Assembly: GCF_018860365.1 (NCBI RefSeq)
Contig: NZ_JAHKPO010000024.1
Coordinates: forward strand, 248,001-312,000
Length of the DNA: 64,000 nucleotides
Direction: 5' to 3'
Source: Arenibacter algicola
GTDB taxonomy: Bacteria; Bacteroidota; Bacteroidia; Flavobacteriales; Flavobacteriaceae
A program made the translations under genes and the position numbers. The notes beneath the pieces are model-generated. The model did no database searches, was not told the origin of the DNA, and was given only the letters and a program-made list of their open reading frames with translations. Below, piece by piece: positions 55,101 to 63,226 of the stretch (the first letter of the stretch is position 1; each line of letters opens with the position of its first letter).

Positions 55101-55306
55101 TGGTTGAACGTATGCATTTGAATAAATTGAGATTGTATGCTTCTGCTCAAAATTTCTTTTTGTTGGTAGATGATGAACTACTTGGAGATCCCGAGGTAAC
55201 CCCTATTCGTGGTGGTGAAGGTAACAATGTCTTCTCTCAAGGAATGAAGTGGCATGAATATCCAAAATCGACAACATTCGTAATTGGTCTACAAGTGGGT
55301 CTGTAA
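52160..55306 (+). CDS. SusC/RagA family TonB-linked outer-membrane transporter
   Basis: 1048 residues. Signal to GAQ at about residue 24; a carboxypeptidase-regulatory-like domain (25-105, VTGSVSDGSGPLPGANVLVKG); the TonB-box-like region EELEEVVLIGYG; the plug SLNQALSGKIAGVQV...IRVRGFSSINSSNNPLYVIDG; then the barrel. It imports glycan oligomers or similar ligands with SusD as the lid. 25 bases before the SusD gene. Confidence 0.94.
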   Translation: MKITLAKCLLLAGAFLCFGLAGAQTVTGSVSDGSGPLPGANVLVKGTTNGTQTDFDGNYSLDNVSSNATLVFSYIGFKTMEIPVGGKSTINAVMEEDASELEEVVLIGYGSQRKSDLTGAVGQVDADQLQERPATSLNQALSGKIAGVQVNTNSGRPGGKSNIRVRGFSSINSSNNPLYVIDGVQLPQGNQANFSSAIDYLNPNDVVSIEVLKDASSTAIYGARGANGVILVTTKRGRAGQGRVTYDVEYSVNQFGPNRAKVLNSEQYAMIEQLSWENTQKFDPAGWAAGNYAQYEPRLKRANPNVAYLFDSDGKAIYDTDWSKEVVQHKLSQNHQVGFSGGNERTTYAISLGIRDDQGLLKNTYLKRYSGRFSIDDQIKTWLKIGGSLSYNNQTENLADTNDQVPRRMVEDYPFYPGPLHTGGPLEGLYANNRDYPYAEGTRNSVNWLENNEYILNTQTTAGSFYTNLNLTKELEMRTVIGANILTQENNEFRNSVLDNNAVARAQASNEKQTFWSIENYLTYNKEINENNSLTALLGVSWQQSNQFFVNADSRNFPTDFFKYNNLGAGSDNIAVQSFADREALNSYFGRLNYNLYGKYLFTVTGRADGSSKFGDNNKFSFFPSAAVAWRISDEDFLVDNALISNLKLRTSYGVTGNSEIPPYSSLSLLSSNYAAIWNDSRVGGTGLNRLANPDLKWEKTAQYDVGVELGLFDNRISLEADYYYRKTTDMLLDAPVPQSSGYATIRRNVGSMENKGFEFGLSTKNIMTADVTWNTSFNISMNRNKVLSLATPSDIFGVGGPGITNETSIIRVGEPVGAFWGLTRLGTWGTDEAAEAAKFVSYRNGLTILPGDIKYKDFNGDYIINDEDRSIIGNGYPTAWGTLTNYVSYKNLDFTLELQYSWGNDVMDMNLHSSEDRQALANSYTTVLDAWTPDNQDTMIAQVRDTRAGYVTNVDSHWVKDGSFVRGRNVMLGFTFDQDLVERMHLNKLRLYASAQNFFLLVDDELLGDPEVTPIRGGEGNNVFSQGMKWHEYPKSTTFVIGLQVGL

Positions 55307-55331
55307 TTAATAAAATTTAAAATAAGATATT

Positions 55332-56873
55332 ATGAAATTTGATATAACAAAACACATTGGAAAGTTTTACCTCTGTTTGCTAATGTTGCTTACAACAGTG
55401 GGTTGTTCCGATTTTTTGGATGAATCCGATCCATCAAATCTAACTCCGGACAGTTTTTACACCACAGCCAAACATGCGGAATCCGCTATTGCAGCCGTTT
55501 ATGCGGATGCTAGGTTTGTGGGTGATGGTGCGGGGATCTTCTCGTCTAACTGGCAATTATTGGAAGCGGTTACAGGTACCTCTACCACGCAAACGGCCCA
55601 GAATTCAGATTTGAACAACTTGTATTCCTTGTCCTACGATGCAAATACATTACATATCAGGAACTGGTGGCGAGGAGTGTACAAACTTATAGCCAATACC
55701 AATTTGGTACTTGAAAATGTGCCTGGTATTGATATGGATGAGGCACAGAAGAACAAAGTATTAGGGGAAGCTCGGTTTTTTAGGGCTTGGGGTTATTTTT
55801 ACGCTGTTAGACTTTGGGGCGATGTTCCCTTGATTACCTTGCCACAGAGCGCTTCTTCAGAAGATTTTAATCCTACCCGTAGTCCTCAAAAAGCGGTTTA
55901 CGATCAAATTGTAGCCGATCTGTTGGCCGCTGAAGGTGCAGGCCTGTCTTGGACAGATGAGAGTGGTAGGGTTTCACAGTCTGCTGTAAAATCCTTGTTG
56001 GCCAAGGTATATCTTACTATGGCCGGGAATCCTCTTAATGAAACGGCACGCTATGCCGATGCCGCAAGCAAGGCCAAGGAGGTTATAGACAATGCAGGAC
56101 CATTGGATCTTTTTGATACCTATGGTGAAGTTCATGATGAAACTTTGGGCAATATGGTAGAACATGTCTTTAGCCTACAATACAATGATGAAGTGGCAGG
56201 AAACCCTATGGGCAATATGTTCCCTAATTTCCAACCAGTAACCTATAGAGGACCATCCGGAACAGGAAGTACCGTACCGGAAATTGAGTTTTATAACTCT
56301 TATGAGGCCGGTGATCTTAGGGCTGTAGACCGTGAAGGTTGGTTTTACAGTAGTTACTATACCAATGGTAGTGGTGAACTTTTTGATTTAGGTGCTCCCT
56401 ATATTTTTAAACACTTCAATGTTATTGCCAACGGAACCTTTGGCGTTCCTGGTACTGCAAAGGACAACCTGAACATGCCAATAATCCGCTTTGCCGAGGT
56501 ATTGTTGATTTATGCCGAAGCCTCCAATGAGGCGACAGGTCCAAATCAAGATGCAGTTGATGCCTTGACAAGGATAAGGGATCGTGCGCAGCTGACCACT
56601 CCGCTTCTTGGTGCATTTACCCAGGCATCTTTAAGAGAGGCTGTTTGGAAGGAGAGATGGCACGAGCTATGCTACGAGCAAATTACATGGTTTGATATGG
56701 TACGCCTTAGAAAAGTATTGAACAGTGAAACAGGGAATTTTGATGATTTTGTAGGGCATGTGAACCTTAGTTCGGATCAGTCGCTGCAAGAGAAGCATTT
56801 GTTGTTTCCTCTTCCAGAGCAGGAAATGATCAATAATCCAAATTTAACACCACAAAACCCGGGGTACAATTAA
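55332..56873 (+). CDS. SusD/RagB family nutrient-binding lipoprotein
   Basis: 513 residues with lipobox LLTTVGC (Cys near residue 25), then SDFLDESDPSNLTPDSFYTT, the usual SusD start, and TPR-like helices with GEARFFRAWGYFYAVRLWGDVPL. The C-terminus ends KHLLFPLPEQEMINNPNLT, the SusD signature. It binds the substrate on the cell surface. It forms an operon with the SusC gene and ends at a terminator. No surface glycan-binding protein follows. Confidence 0.94.
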   Translation: MKFDITKHIGKFYLCLLMLLTTVGCSDFLDESDPSNLTPDSFYTTAKHAESAIAAVYADARFVGDGAGIFSSNWQLLEAVTGTSTTQTAQNSDLNNLYSLSYDANTLHIRNWWRGVYKLIANTNLVLENVPGIDMDEAQKNKVLGEARFFRAWGYFYAVRLWGDVPLITLPQSASSEDFNPTRSPQKAVYDQIVADLLAAEGAGLSWTDESGRVSQSAVKSLLAKVYLTMAGNPLNETARYADAASKAKEVIDNAGPLDLFDTYGEVHDETLGNMVEHVFSLQYNDEVAGNPMGNMFPNFQPVTYRGPSGTGSTVPEIEFYNSYEAGDLRAVDREGWFYSSYYTNGSGELFDLGAPYIFKHFNVIANGTFGVPGTAKDNLNMPIIRFAEVLLIYAEASNEATGPNQDAVDALTRIRDRAQLTTPLLGAFTQASLREAVWKERWHELCYEQITWFDMVRLRKVLNSETGNFDDFVGHVNLSSDQSLQEKHLLFPLPEQEMINNPNLTPQNPGYN

Positions 56874-56952
56874 TAAGGCACCTAAAGAAATATTAATCCG
56901 TAGGGTTATATGGATTAAGATTTTTGTTTGAGTTAATTAGTTTTGTAATTTT

Positions 56953-56988
56953 AAAAGGCAGTATCCTCAATCGGATACTGCCTTTTTG
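56953..56988 (+). terminator. Rho-independent terminator after susD
   Basis: A perfect 14-bp stem (56953-56966 with 56973-56986), 6-nt loop, followed by T-rich sequence. The rest of the 56874-57187 gap holds nothing I can name. Confidence 0.85.
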
Positions 56989-57187
56989 TTTTGCTTAAGT
57001 TAAAAGCCAATTGTAATGAGGTGTCCTTGGCCTTAAACTCGGATTTTATTCTAAGTCAAGATCGTTTTGCCTGGTTGGGGCCAATATTAAAAAGAACTAT
57101 TGCTAGCTAGTCCAAGTGAAAAGTATGGATAAAATCATTGCCGGTAATGAAGTCAAGCAGTACAATTAAATTGGAAAATAGGGCGTA

Positions 57188-59095
57188 CTACCCAATCTTT
57201 TTTAGTTTATAGGAAGGTAGCGCCGGAGATTTGCTTTTAATTTCAAAGGCGTTATTTAGTTCATTGATAAAGTTGGACGGAAGAATACCCAATCGTTTTT
57301 TAAAAGCGGCATTAAAAGTGTTTAAATTGTTATACCCAAGTGAAAAGGAAATGTAACTTAATTTGCTGTTTCTAAACTCTATATCCTTGAGTAACTTGGG
57401 AAGTAAGTAGTTTATTCTTAATTCGTTGATATAGTTATTGAAATTGGATTTCTTTTCCTGGTTTATTACTTGGGAAAGGTATTTCGGATTAGTTTTTAGT
57501 TGTTCGGAAAGTTGATGTAAATTACAATTTGGGTCCAAGAAAAAGTTTTCGTTTTCCAGTTTCTCCAATTTGGTCAATATAATATTCTTAATATCCTTAT
57601 CTATTCTAGGTTGTGTTTTAGGGATATCTGTAGTTTTTCTTTCAACGGACCATTGGGTCTCCATATGTTGAAATCCACTGATTTTTTCGCTCATTCTTAG
57701 TTGTATTTCTGCCAGATCGATTGTTCTTAGTAACAGTAGTCTATTTTTCTTCCTTACTTTCAGATAGGAATAAATGGAAATCGTACTAATAATAAATAGT
57801 AAAATGAGTACGATGATAATGGCCCGGAACTTTGCCTTCTGTGCCTTGTTTTCCAATTCCAGAATTTTTTTATTCTGCAAGACCTCCTTTATTTTTCTTT
57901 TGGTCTCGAGAATAATGATCTTTTGTTCCTTTTCATTGGTAAATAATGAATCGTTTATGGCTTTATATAGGGATTTATAATCGTCGGACTTGGAAGGTTG
58001 ATTGGTTTTATCATACAGTTGGCCCAAAACATAACTATTACGTTTTACAACATCAAAAGCATCAATGTTTTCAGCAGCTTCAATGCTTTTTTCATAATTG
58101 GATATCGCCTGGGCAGTGTCCTTGATCTGCAAATATAATTCGGCCTGTATGGTAAGCGCCCGTGGTATCCTAAAAAGATAATTATTCTCAAAATTAATTT
58201 CCAATGCTTTTGAAATGTGGGTCAACGCCTTTTCGTGTTCCCCAATAGATATATAAATATTGGCCATATTGCTGTGTACGGATGCCAATATATAACTGCC
58301 GGCAGGGGGGAGTTTTTTTTCAATTTCGAGAAAAAAGGCATAGATTTTCAAGGCTCCCTTAGGGTCGTTTAATTTTGCCGTCATTCGGGCTATTTCATCT
58401 ATTTTTGGGTAGATGTATTGCGTTTTTTTAAGTTTAAGGATGTAGTGAAGACCTTTTAAGCAATAACTAAGGGATTTAGAATAGTTCTCAATCCGGAGGT
58501 AATAATGGGATAAGGCTGAATTGGCCTTCATCAAAAGATAGTCGTTTTTACTTTTTTCTGCACTATCCAATAGTCTTAGGCCCGCTTCCAGAGCCCTGTC
58601 ATATTCTCCTCGTTCTGAATAGATGTACGACTTTAAAGTTGAAATATCGGCGTAAATCTCTGGATAGGTCTTAGCCCCAACTACTTTTTGGATTTCGAGG
58701 ACCATTTTCATGGACTCCTCGAAATCACCTAGGACAAACAAAAAATAAGCCCTGTTGTAGTTTGCCTTAAGTACTCCTTCCTTAAACGCCAATTTCTCCG
58801 AAAGCGCCATGGCCTGATCGTTATAACCATTGGCAATTTCGCCAGATTTATAGATATAGGCCGTGTATAGATTCAATAAGGTCAGTACTTTTTCCTTGCC
58901 CTGGGCATGCTTATTTTTGTGGAGCAAGAATTCAATATCCAAAAAATCCTCCTTGAAACTATCCTTGCTTTTTACTAGGCTATGTACGGCATTTAAATAA
59001 GAGTCTACGGAATCTACTGGAGTTTCTTTTGCGCTTAAAGGATTAAATAATAAAAATAGAATACTCAGTAATGTGGTTTTGGTTAAGTTATTCAT
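57188..59095 (-). CDS. TPR-containing AraC family transcriptional regulator
   Basis: 635 residues. A signal peptide or signal anchor at the N-terminus (LLSILFLLFNPLSAKE), TPR repeats at about 60-380, one membrane helix near residue 425 (IIIVLILLFIISTISIYSYL), and a cytoplasmic AraC DNA-binding domain at the C-terminus (ISFSLGYNNLNTFNAAFKKR). Such TPR-AraC hybrids sense a periplasmic signal and control nearby sugar genes in Bacteroidota. It is convergent with the SusC/D operon and likely its regulator. Confidence 0.88.
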   Translation of the reverse strand: MNNLTKTTLLSILFLLFNPLSAKETPVDSVDSYLNAVHSLVKSKDSFKEDFLDIEFLLHKNKHAQGKEKVLTLLNLYTAYIYKSGEIANGYNDQAMALSEKLAFKEGVLKANYNRAYFLFVLGDFEESMKMVLEIQKVVGAKTYPEIYADISTLKSYIYSERGEYDRALEAGLRLLDSAEKSKNDYLLMKANSALSHYYLRIENYSKSLSYCLKGLHYILKLKKTQYIYPKIDEIARMTAKLNDPKGALKIYAFFLEIEKKLPPAGSYILASVHSNMANIYISIGEHEKALTHISKALEINFENNYLFRIPRALTIQAELYLQIKDTAQAISNYEKSIEAAENIDAFDVVKRNSYVLGQLYDKTNQPSKSDDYKSLYKAINDSLFTNEKEQKIIILETKRKIKEVLQNKKILELENKAQKAKFRAIIIVLILLFIISTISIYSYLKVRKKNRLLLLRTIDLAEIQLRMSEKISGFQHMETQWSVERKTTDIPKTQPRIDKDIKNIILTKLEKLENENFFLDPNCNLHQLSEQLKTNPKYLSQVINQEKKSNFNNYINELRINYLLPKLLKDIEFRNSKLSYISFSLGYNNLNTFNAAFKKRLGILPSNFINELNNAFEIKSKSPALPSYKLKKIG

Positions 59096-59549
59096 GGTTT
59101 ATTTTTTTTAATACTCATTGCATTTTGGGGATTTTGATTTTAAAAGACCCTGATTGTCAATTTTGTTTTTTAAAAGTTCGCCAACTTCTAAGTTGAACAT
59201 TTAAAGGGTAAAATAGACTAGGGCCCCTGATCAAAAGGGCAATATAGTATTGATAAATATAAGAATAGATATTTAAATATAATGTAAATATAAAGATAGG
59301 ATTGTATTAATTATGCAAAGGTTTGCATAAAAACCCCGTTTCAAATATAAAGGAATCATGAATTCTTGATGCGAGAAAGTCTGCTGATTGTTTATTTACC
59401 CCTTCCATTTATCAAGAATGCCTAAAATAGATTTTAGCTCCAATCCCTGAAAATCCCTATCTTAGTATAGTCGGTACTTTCCTGCCACATTCCCCCAATC
59501 ACATCTTAAACAAATTGTTGTATGGTATTAACACCTTAAAAAAATAATT
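59096..59549. other. Intergenic region between araC-type regulator and VOC gene
   Basis: 454 bases without a gene. It contains a 20-bp palindrome (59311-59330). I saw no clear promoter match for either flanking gene. Confidence 0.45.
59311..59330. promoter_or_regulatory. Perfect 20-bp palindrome, candidate operator
   Basis: TTATGCAAAGGTTTGCATAA: two 9-bp arms around GG. It lies 216 bases upstream of the regulator gene and 220 upstream of the VOC gene. It may bind the AraC protein or another dimeric regulator. Confidence 0.4.
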
Positions 59550-59921
59550 ATGAAACTAGGAGCCTTTTCAATTAGTCTAGCCGTCAAGGATCTAAACACA
59601 TCCAAAGAATTTTACCAGAAACTGGGATTTACCGTGTTCGCGGGCGACCTAAAAATGAATTATCTCATCATGAAAAATGGCAACGCACTCGTTGGGTTGT
59701 TCCAAGGCATGTTCCCTAAGAACATCCTTACCTTTAATCCGGGTTGGGACGAGAATGCCAACACCCTGAAAACCTTTGATGATGTGAGAAAAATTCAAAC
59801 GCATTTAAAAAGCAATAACCTAAAGTTGGAACAAGAAGCTGATGAAAAATCAACCGGACCTGCAAGTATTATGCTTAGCGATCCAGATGGCAACCAAATA
59901 CTAATAGATCAACATGTTTAA
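59550..59921 (+). CDS. VOC family protein (glyoxalase/bleomycin-resistance fold)
   Basis: 123 residues with the two babbab VOC modules: FSISLAVKDLNTSKEFYQKLGF at the start and SIMLSDPDGNQILIDQHV at the end. The metal ligands are not obvious, so it may be a binding protein or an isomerase-like enzyme. It overlaps the longest form of the next gene by 8 bases. Confidence 0.85.
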   Translation: MKLGAFSISLAVKDLNTSKEFYQKLGFTVFAGDLKMNYLIMKNGNALVGLFQGMFPKNILTFNPGWDENANTLKTFDDVRKIQTHLKSNNLKLEQEADEKSTGPASIMLSDPDGNQILIDQHV

Positions 59922-59943
59922 TCTGAAAATTGGGCCGTTGGAA

Positions 59944-61104
59944 ATGTTCCTTATTTCAATCCTAACGAATACCCAACAGAAGAAAAAGTATTTTATTTTA
60001 ATTCTTTTCCTATATACCTTTAGTGGGTGTACAGATGAAAAAGTCGCTTTTAACGGTCAAAAAGATTATGCCCAACACATCACGGAACTACAGTCCAAAT
60101 ATATTTTTGCGGAGACCAAAGATTTTCCAAACAATACCCAGCTTTCCTTTGCCATCATAAAGGACGGGATTACTAAATTTTATGGTGTAAAGCGTGAGAA
60201 CGATACCATTTTCACTGTTATTAACCATGACAATGTTTTTGAAATTGGCTCTATCTCCAAAGTATTTACGGCTACCTTATTGGCGGATTTGGTGGTGAAC
60301 AATCAGCTTAATCTGGATGATAATATCAACGATTATTTGGAATGGCCTTTAAAAGATGGTGTAGAAATAACCTTTAAACAGCTGTCCAATCATACCTCAG
60401 GGCTTCCAAGACTGCCCACCAACCTACTCCCGGATTCCATGGACCTGCAGAACCCATATAAAGATTATGATGAGAATAAGTTGAAACACTATTTGACCCA
60501 AGAGCTACAACTCAACCAAAATCCAGGGGAGAAATCGGAATATTCCAACCTGGGCGTAGGACTGTTGGGTTTTATTTTGAGTGAAATAGATAGTACCTAC
60601 TATGAAAACCTACTCCAGACCAAAATATGTAGTAAATACAATATGGGCCATACCACAACAAATAGAAACCTTATTAAGGCCCAACTCATCAATGGACTGG
60701 ATGTAAATGGCAAAGAAACTCCCAACTGGGATTTGAATGTCTTGATGGGGGCCGGTGGAATTTTGTCCTCTGTAGCAGACCTGTCAAAATTTGCGCAAGC
60801 GCAATTCAATGATTCCAACCAAGCATTGGCATTGACCAGAGAACCTACCTTTAACTTCCAAGCCAATAAAGCCGACATGGGATTGGGCTGGGCAATTATT
60901 AGAAACCAGCACGGGACAAGGTTTATGCACAGCGGTGGAACTGGTGGCTATAGATCCAATATAGTACTTGATATCGCAAACAAAAATGGGATAATTATTC
61001 TCTCCAATCTATCGGCCTTTCACAAAAACAATATGAATATAGACAACCTTGGCGAACGCTTAATGGGAACACTTAAAAAATCCAATTTAATTGCACAACA
61101 ATAG
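59944..61104 (+). CDS. Class C beta-lactamase-like serine hydrolase (lipoprotein)
   Basis: 386 residues from the ATG at 59944; the frame is open ten codons further to 59914. Lipobox LYTFSGC places Cys 29. The serine hydrolase motifs are complete: SxxK is SISK in FEIGSISKVFTAT, YxN is YSN in SEYSNLGVG, and HSGGTGG is the KTG-box equivalent. Such proteins act as esterases, peptidases or penicillin-binding-like enzymes. Being a lipoprotein it should sit on the outer membrane. Likely one unit with the VOC gene. Confidence 0.87.
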   Translation: MFLISILTNTQQKKKYFILILFLYTFSGCTDEKVAFNGQKDYAQHITELQSKYIFAETKDFPNNTQLSFAIIKDGITKFYGVKRENDTIFTVINHDNVFEIGSISKVFTATLLADLVVNNQLNLDDNINDYLEWPLKDGVEITFKQLSNHTSGLPRLPTNLLPDSMDLQNPYKDYDENKLKHYLTQELQLNQNPGEKSEYSNLGVGLLGFILSEIDSTYYENLLQTKICSKYNMGHTTTNRNLIKAQLINGLDVNGKETPNWDLNVLMGAGGILSSVADLSKFAQAQFNDSNQALALTREPTFNFQANKADMGLGWAIIRNQHGTRFMHSGGTGGYRSNIVLDIANKNGIIILSNLSAFHKNNMNIDNLGERLMGTLKKSNLIAQQ

Positions 61105-61242
61105 CGCATAAAGGAAATAAGCCAACTCGGAGGCAAAAAAGAATTTTCCTTGCTCAATAGTTTTTATATATTTTTAAGTCCCCATCCTTAAAAAGCTTTA
61201 TTGAATACCTGCCATTAATATGTTTAAGTTGACCCAAAAAAT

Positions 61243-62691
61243 ATGAAACATTTTTTTATCCCAATTCTTTTATTTCTATCCATCGGCAGTACAGCCTATG
61301 CACAAAATGAAAAATTGAATATCATAGTTTTTATAGCCGATGATGTTAGCTGGGACGATTTAGGATGCTACGGGAATACACAGGTCAAAACTCCGAATAT
61401 AGACCAACTAGCGAAAAACGGATTAAAATTTGATAATTTCTATTTAACTGCAAGCTCATGCAGCCCCAGCAGAAATTCCATAATTACGGGCAGATACCCC
61501 CATAATACCGGAGCTGCAGAATTACATACCACACCCCCCTTGGATATGTTGTCCTTTCCTGAATTATTGAGAAACAATAACTATTATTCTGTCCTGGCCG
61601 GGAAATTCCATATGGGCCCTTATGCCAGACGTGGATTTGATATGATGTACGAGGGCCATAAAGACAATGGTGATGGGGGCGAAGAAAGTTGGGTAATCGC
61701 CCTAGAGAAAAGACCAAAAAAACAACCCTTCTTTATGTGGTTCGCATCCTATGATGCGCATAGGGAATGGGGACCCAATAAATTTTCGGGAACGCACCAA
61801 CCCAACCAATTGGAACCCCCATTCTATTTATCCAATGGAGACGAAACCAAAGCCGATTTGGCCAAATACTATGATGAAATTAAAAGATTCGACTTCTATA
61901 TAGGAGAGGTGGTCAAGGAATTGAAAGCGCAAAAAGAGCTGGACAATACCCTAATAATTATTATGTCGGATAATGGACGACCCTTCCCCCATAGTAAAAC
62001 AAGGGTTAATGACCGAGGCATGAAAACTCCATTTGTAATGCATTGGCCGAAAGGAATAAAAAATAAAGGTCTTAGCAGCAATAGTCTGGTAAGTGCCGTG
62101 GATATTGCTCCAACGCTATTGACCTTGGCGCGAATAAATTATCCAGATCAATTTCAGGGACATAGCTTCCATAAACTTTTAGTAAATCCGGACCAAACAT
62201 TTCGCAACTACATATTTGCCGAACACAATTGGCACGATTATGAAGCCCACGAACGTATGGTCAGGAATAAAGATTATATGTACATCCTGAATTCGAGACC
62301 CATGCAACCACAAAACGGGCCAGCAGATGCCGTGGGCAGTCCGTCCTTTAAGGAATTGGAAATGTTGAGGGACCAAGGAAAACTTTCTGCCATACAGGCC
62401 GATGTGTTTATGGTGCCAAGGCCCCATGAAGAACTCTATAATTACAGTCGGGATCCCCTTCAATTACTAAATATAGCCTCATTACCAGAGTACGCCGAAA
62501 CCCTGAAAAGTATGAGAAAAGTATTAAACCAATGGATGAAGGAAACTAGCGATAATATCCCCGAAAACCTAACCAAAGACTGGTATCTTAAAGAAGCAGG
62601 ATTAATTAAAACAGAGTTTCATAATGTAAGGGGAGAAATGCCAGGTAACAGTTTAAATGCCACAAAAAACAACGCAAAAGGGGCATTTTAG
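61243..62691 (+). CDS. Secreted sulfatase (S1 family, heparan-N-sulfatase-like)
   Basis: 482 residues with signal FIPILLFLSIGSTAYAQ. The formylglycine motif is C73-S-P-S-R in SSCSPSRNSIITG, and the metal ligands ADD are at 32-34. SCSPSRNSIITGRYPHNTGA is close to N-sulfoglucosamine sulfohydrolases. It removes sulfate from a sulfated polysaccharide outside the cell. Cys-type formylglycine needs a separate maturase, which is not in the window. Confidence 0.9.
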   Translation: MKHFFIPILLFLSIGSTAYAQNEKLNIIVFIADDVSWDDLGCYGNTQVKTPNIDQLAKNGLKFDNFYLTASSCSPSRNSIITGRYPHNTGAAELHTTPPLDMLSFPELLRNNNYYSVLAGKFHMGPYARRGFDMMYEGHKDNGDGGEESWVIALEKRPKKQPFFMWFASYDAHREWGPNKFSGTHQPNQLEPPFYLSNGDETKADLAKYYDEIKRFDFYIGEVVKELKAQKELDNTLIIIMSDNGRPFPHSKTRVNDRGMKTPFVMHWPKGIKNKGLSSNSLVSAVDIAPTLLTLARINYPDQFQGHSFHKLLVNPDQTFRNYIFAEHNWHDYEAHERMVRNKDYMYILNSRPMQPQNGPADAVGSPSFKELEMLRDQGKLSAIQADVFMVPRPHEELYNYSRDPLQLLNIASLPEYAETLKSMRKVLNQWMKETSDNIPENLTKDWYLKEAGLIKTEFHNVRGEMPGNSLNATKNNAKGAF

Positions 62692-62848
62692 GCTAGGTTC
62701 CTTACCTTTGGTACTCCTCAAAAAATTCGGAAAGCAAATACTTAAAAGTCCTATTGATGATTCCACCTATAAGTGCCAAAGAATATATAATAGCTTTTCC
62801 CAACCCCCAGAAGTTCCATATATTTAAAGCATAAAACTTAGAATAAAA

Positions 62849-63145
62849 ATGAACAACAAACAATTGACCATCACCGCCAGTATTTTGGCAAAAACCGAAA
62901 AGCGCGAATTTGTAAAGGAAGCCCTATTAAAACTTATACCTCCTACCCTAAAGGAGGAAGGCTGCCTAAACTACGATCTGCACCAGGACAATGAAAACCC
63001 CGATCGTTTTTTCTTCTATGAAAATTGGACCAGTTATGATCATTGGCAAAAACATAACAACAGTGCACATATAGCAGCCCACAAAAAGGCTACCGAAGGT
63101 GCCGTAGTAGAGGTAGTTATAGGTCAATTATCCCCTGTTAGTTAA
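62849..63145 (+). CDS. Antibiotic biosynthesis monooxygenase (ABM) family protein
   Basis: 98 residues: TITASILAKTEKREFVKEAL, EEGCLNYDLHQDNENPDRFF and NWTSYDHWQKHNNSAHIAAH are the three ABM blocks. Members are small quinol monooxygenases or scavengers of reactive compounds. It sits alone between the sulfatase and the oxidoreductase genes. Confidence 0.88.
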   Translation: MNNKQLTITASILAKTEKREFVKEALLKLIPPTLKEEGCLNYDLHQDNENPDRFFFYENWTSYDHWQKHNNSAHIAAHKKATEGAVVEVVIGQLSPVS

Positions 63146-63178
63146 ACATTTTATATTTAAAAATGTAGTATCTTTCAA

Positions 63179-63208
63179 AGACCACGGTAAGCCTATTTAC
63201 TGTGGTCT
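63179..63208 (+). promoter_or_regulatory. Hairpin before the Gfo/Idh/MocA gene
   Basis: AGACCACGGTAA (63179-63190) pairs with TTACTGTGGTCT (63197-63208) with one G-U pair. It lies 18 bases before the ATG, and a near-match -7 box (TATCTTTC, 63169-63176) would put it at the 5' end of the message. Confidence 0.4.
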
Positions 63209-63226
63209 CTTAGTAAATATATAACC

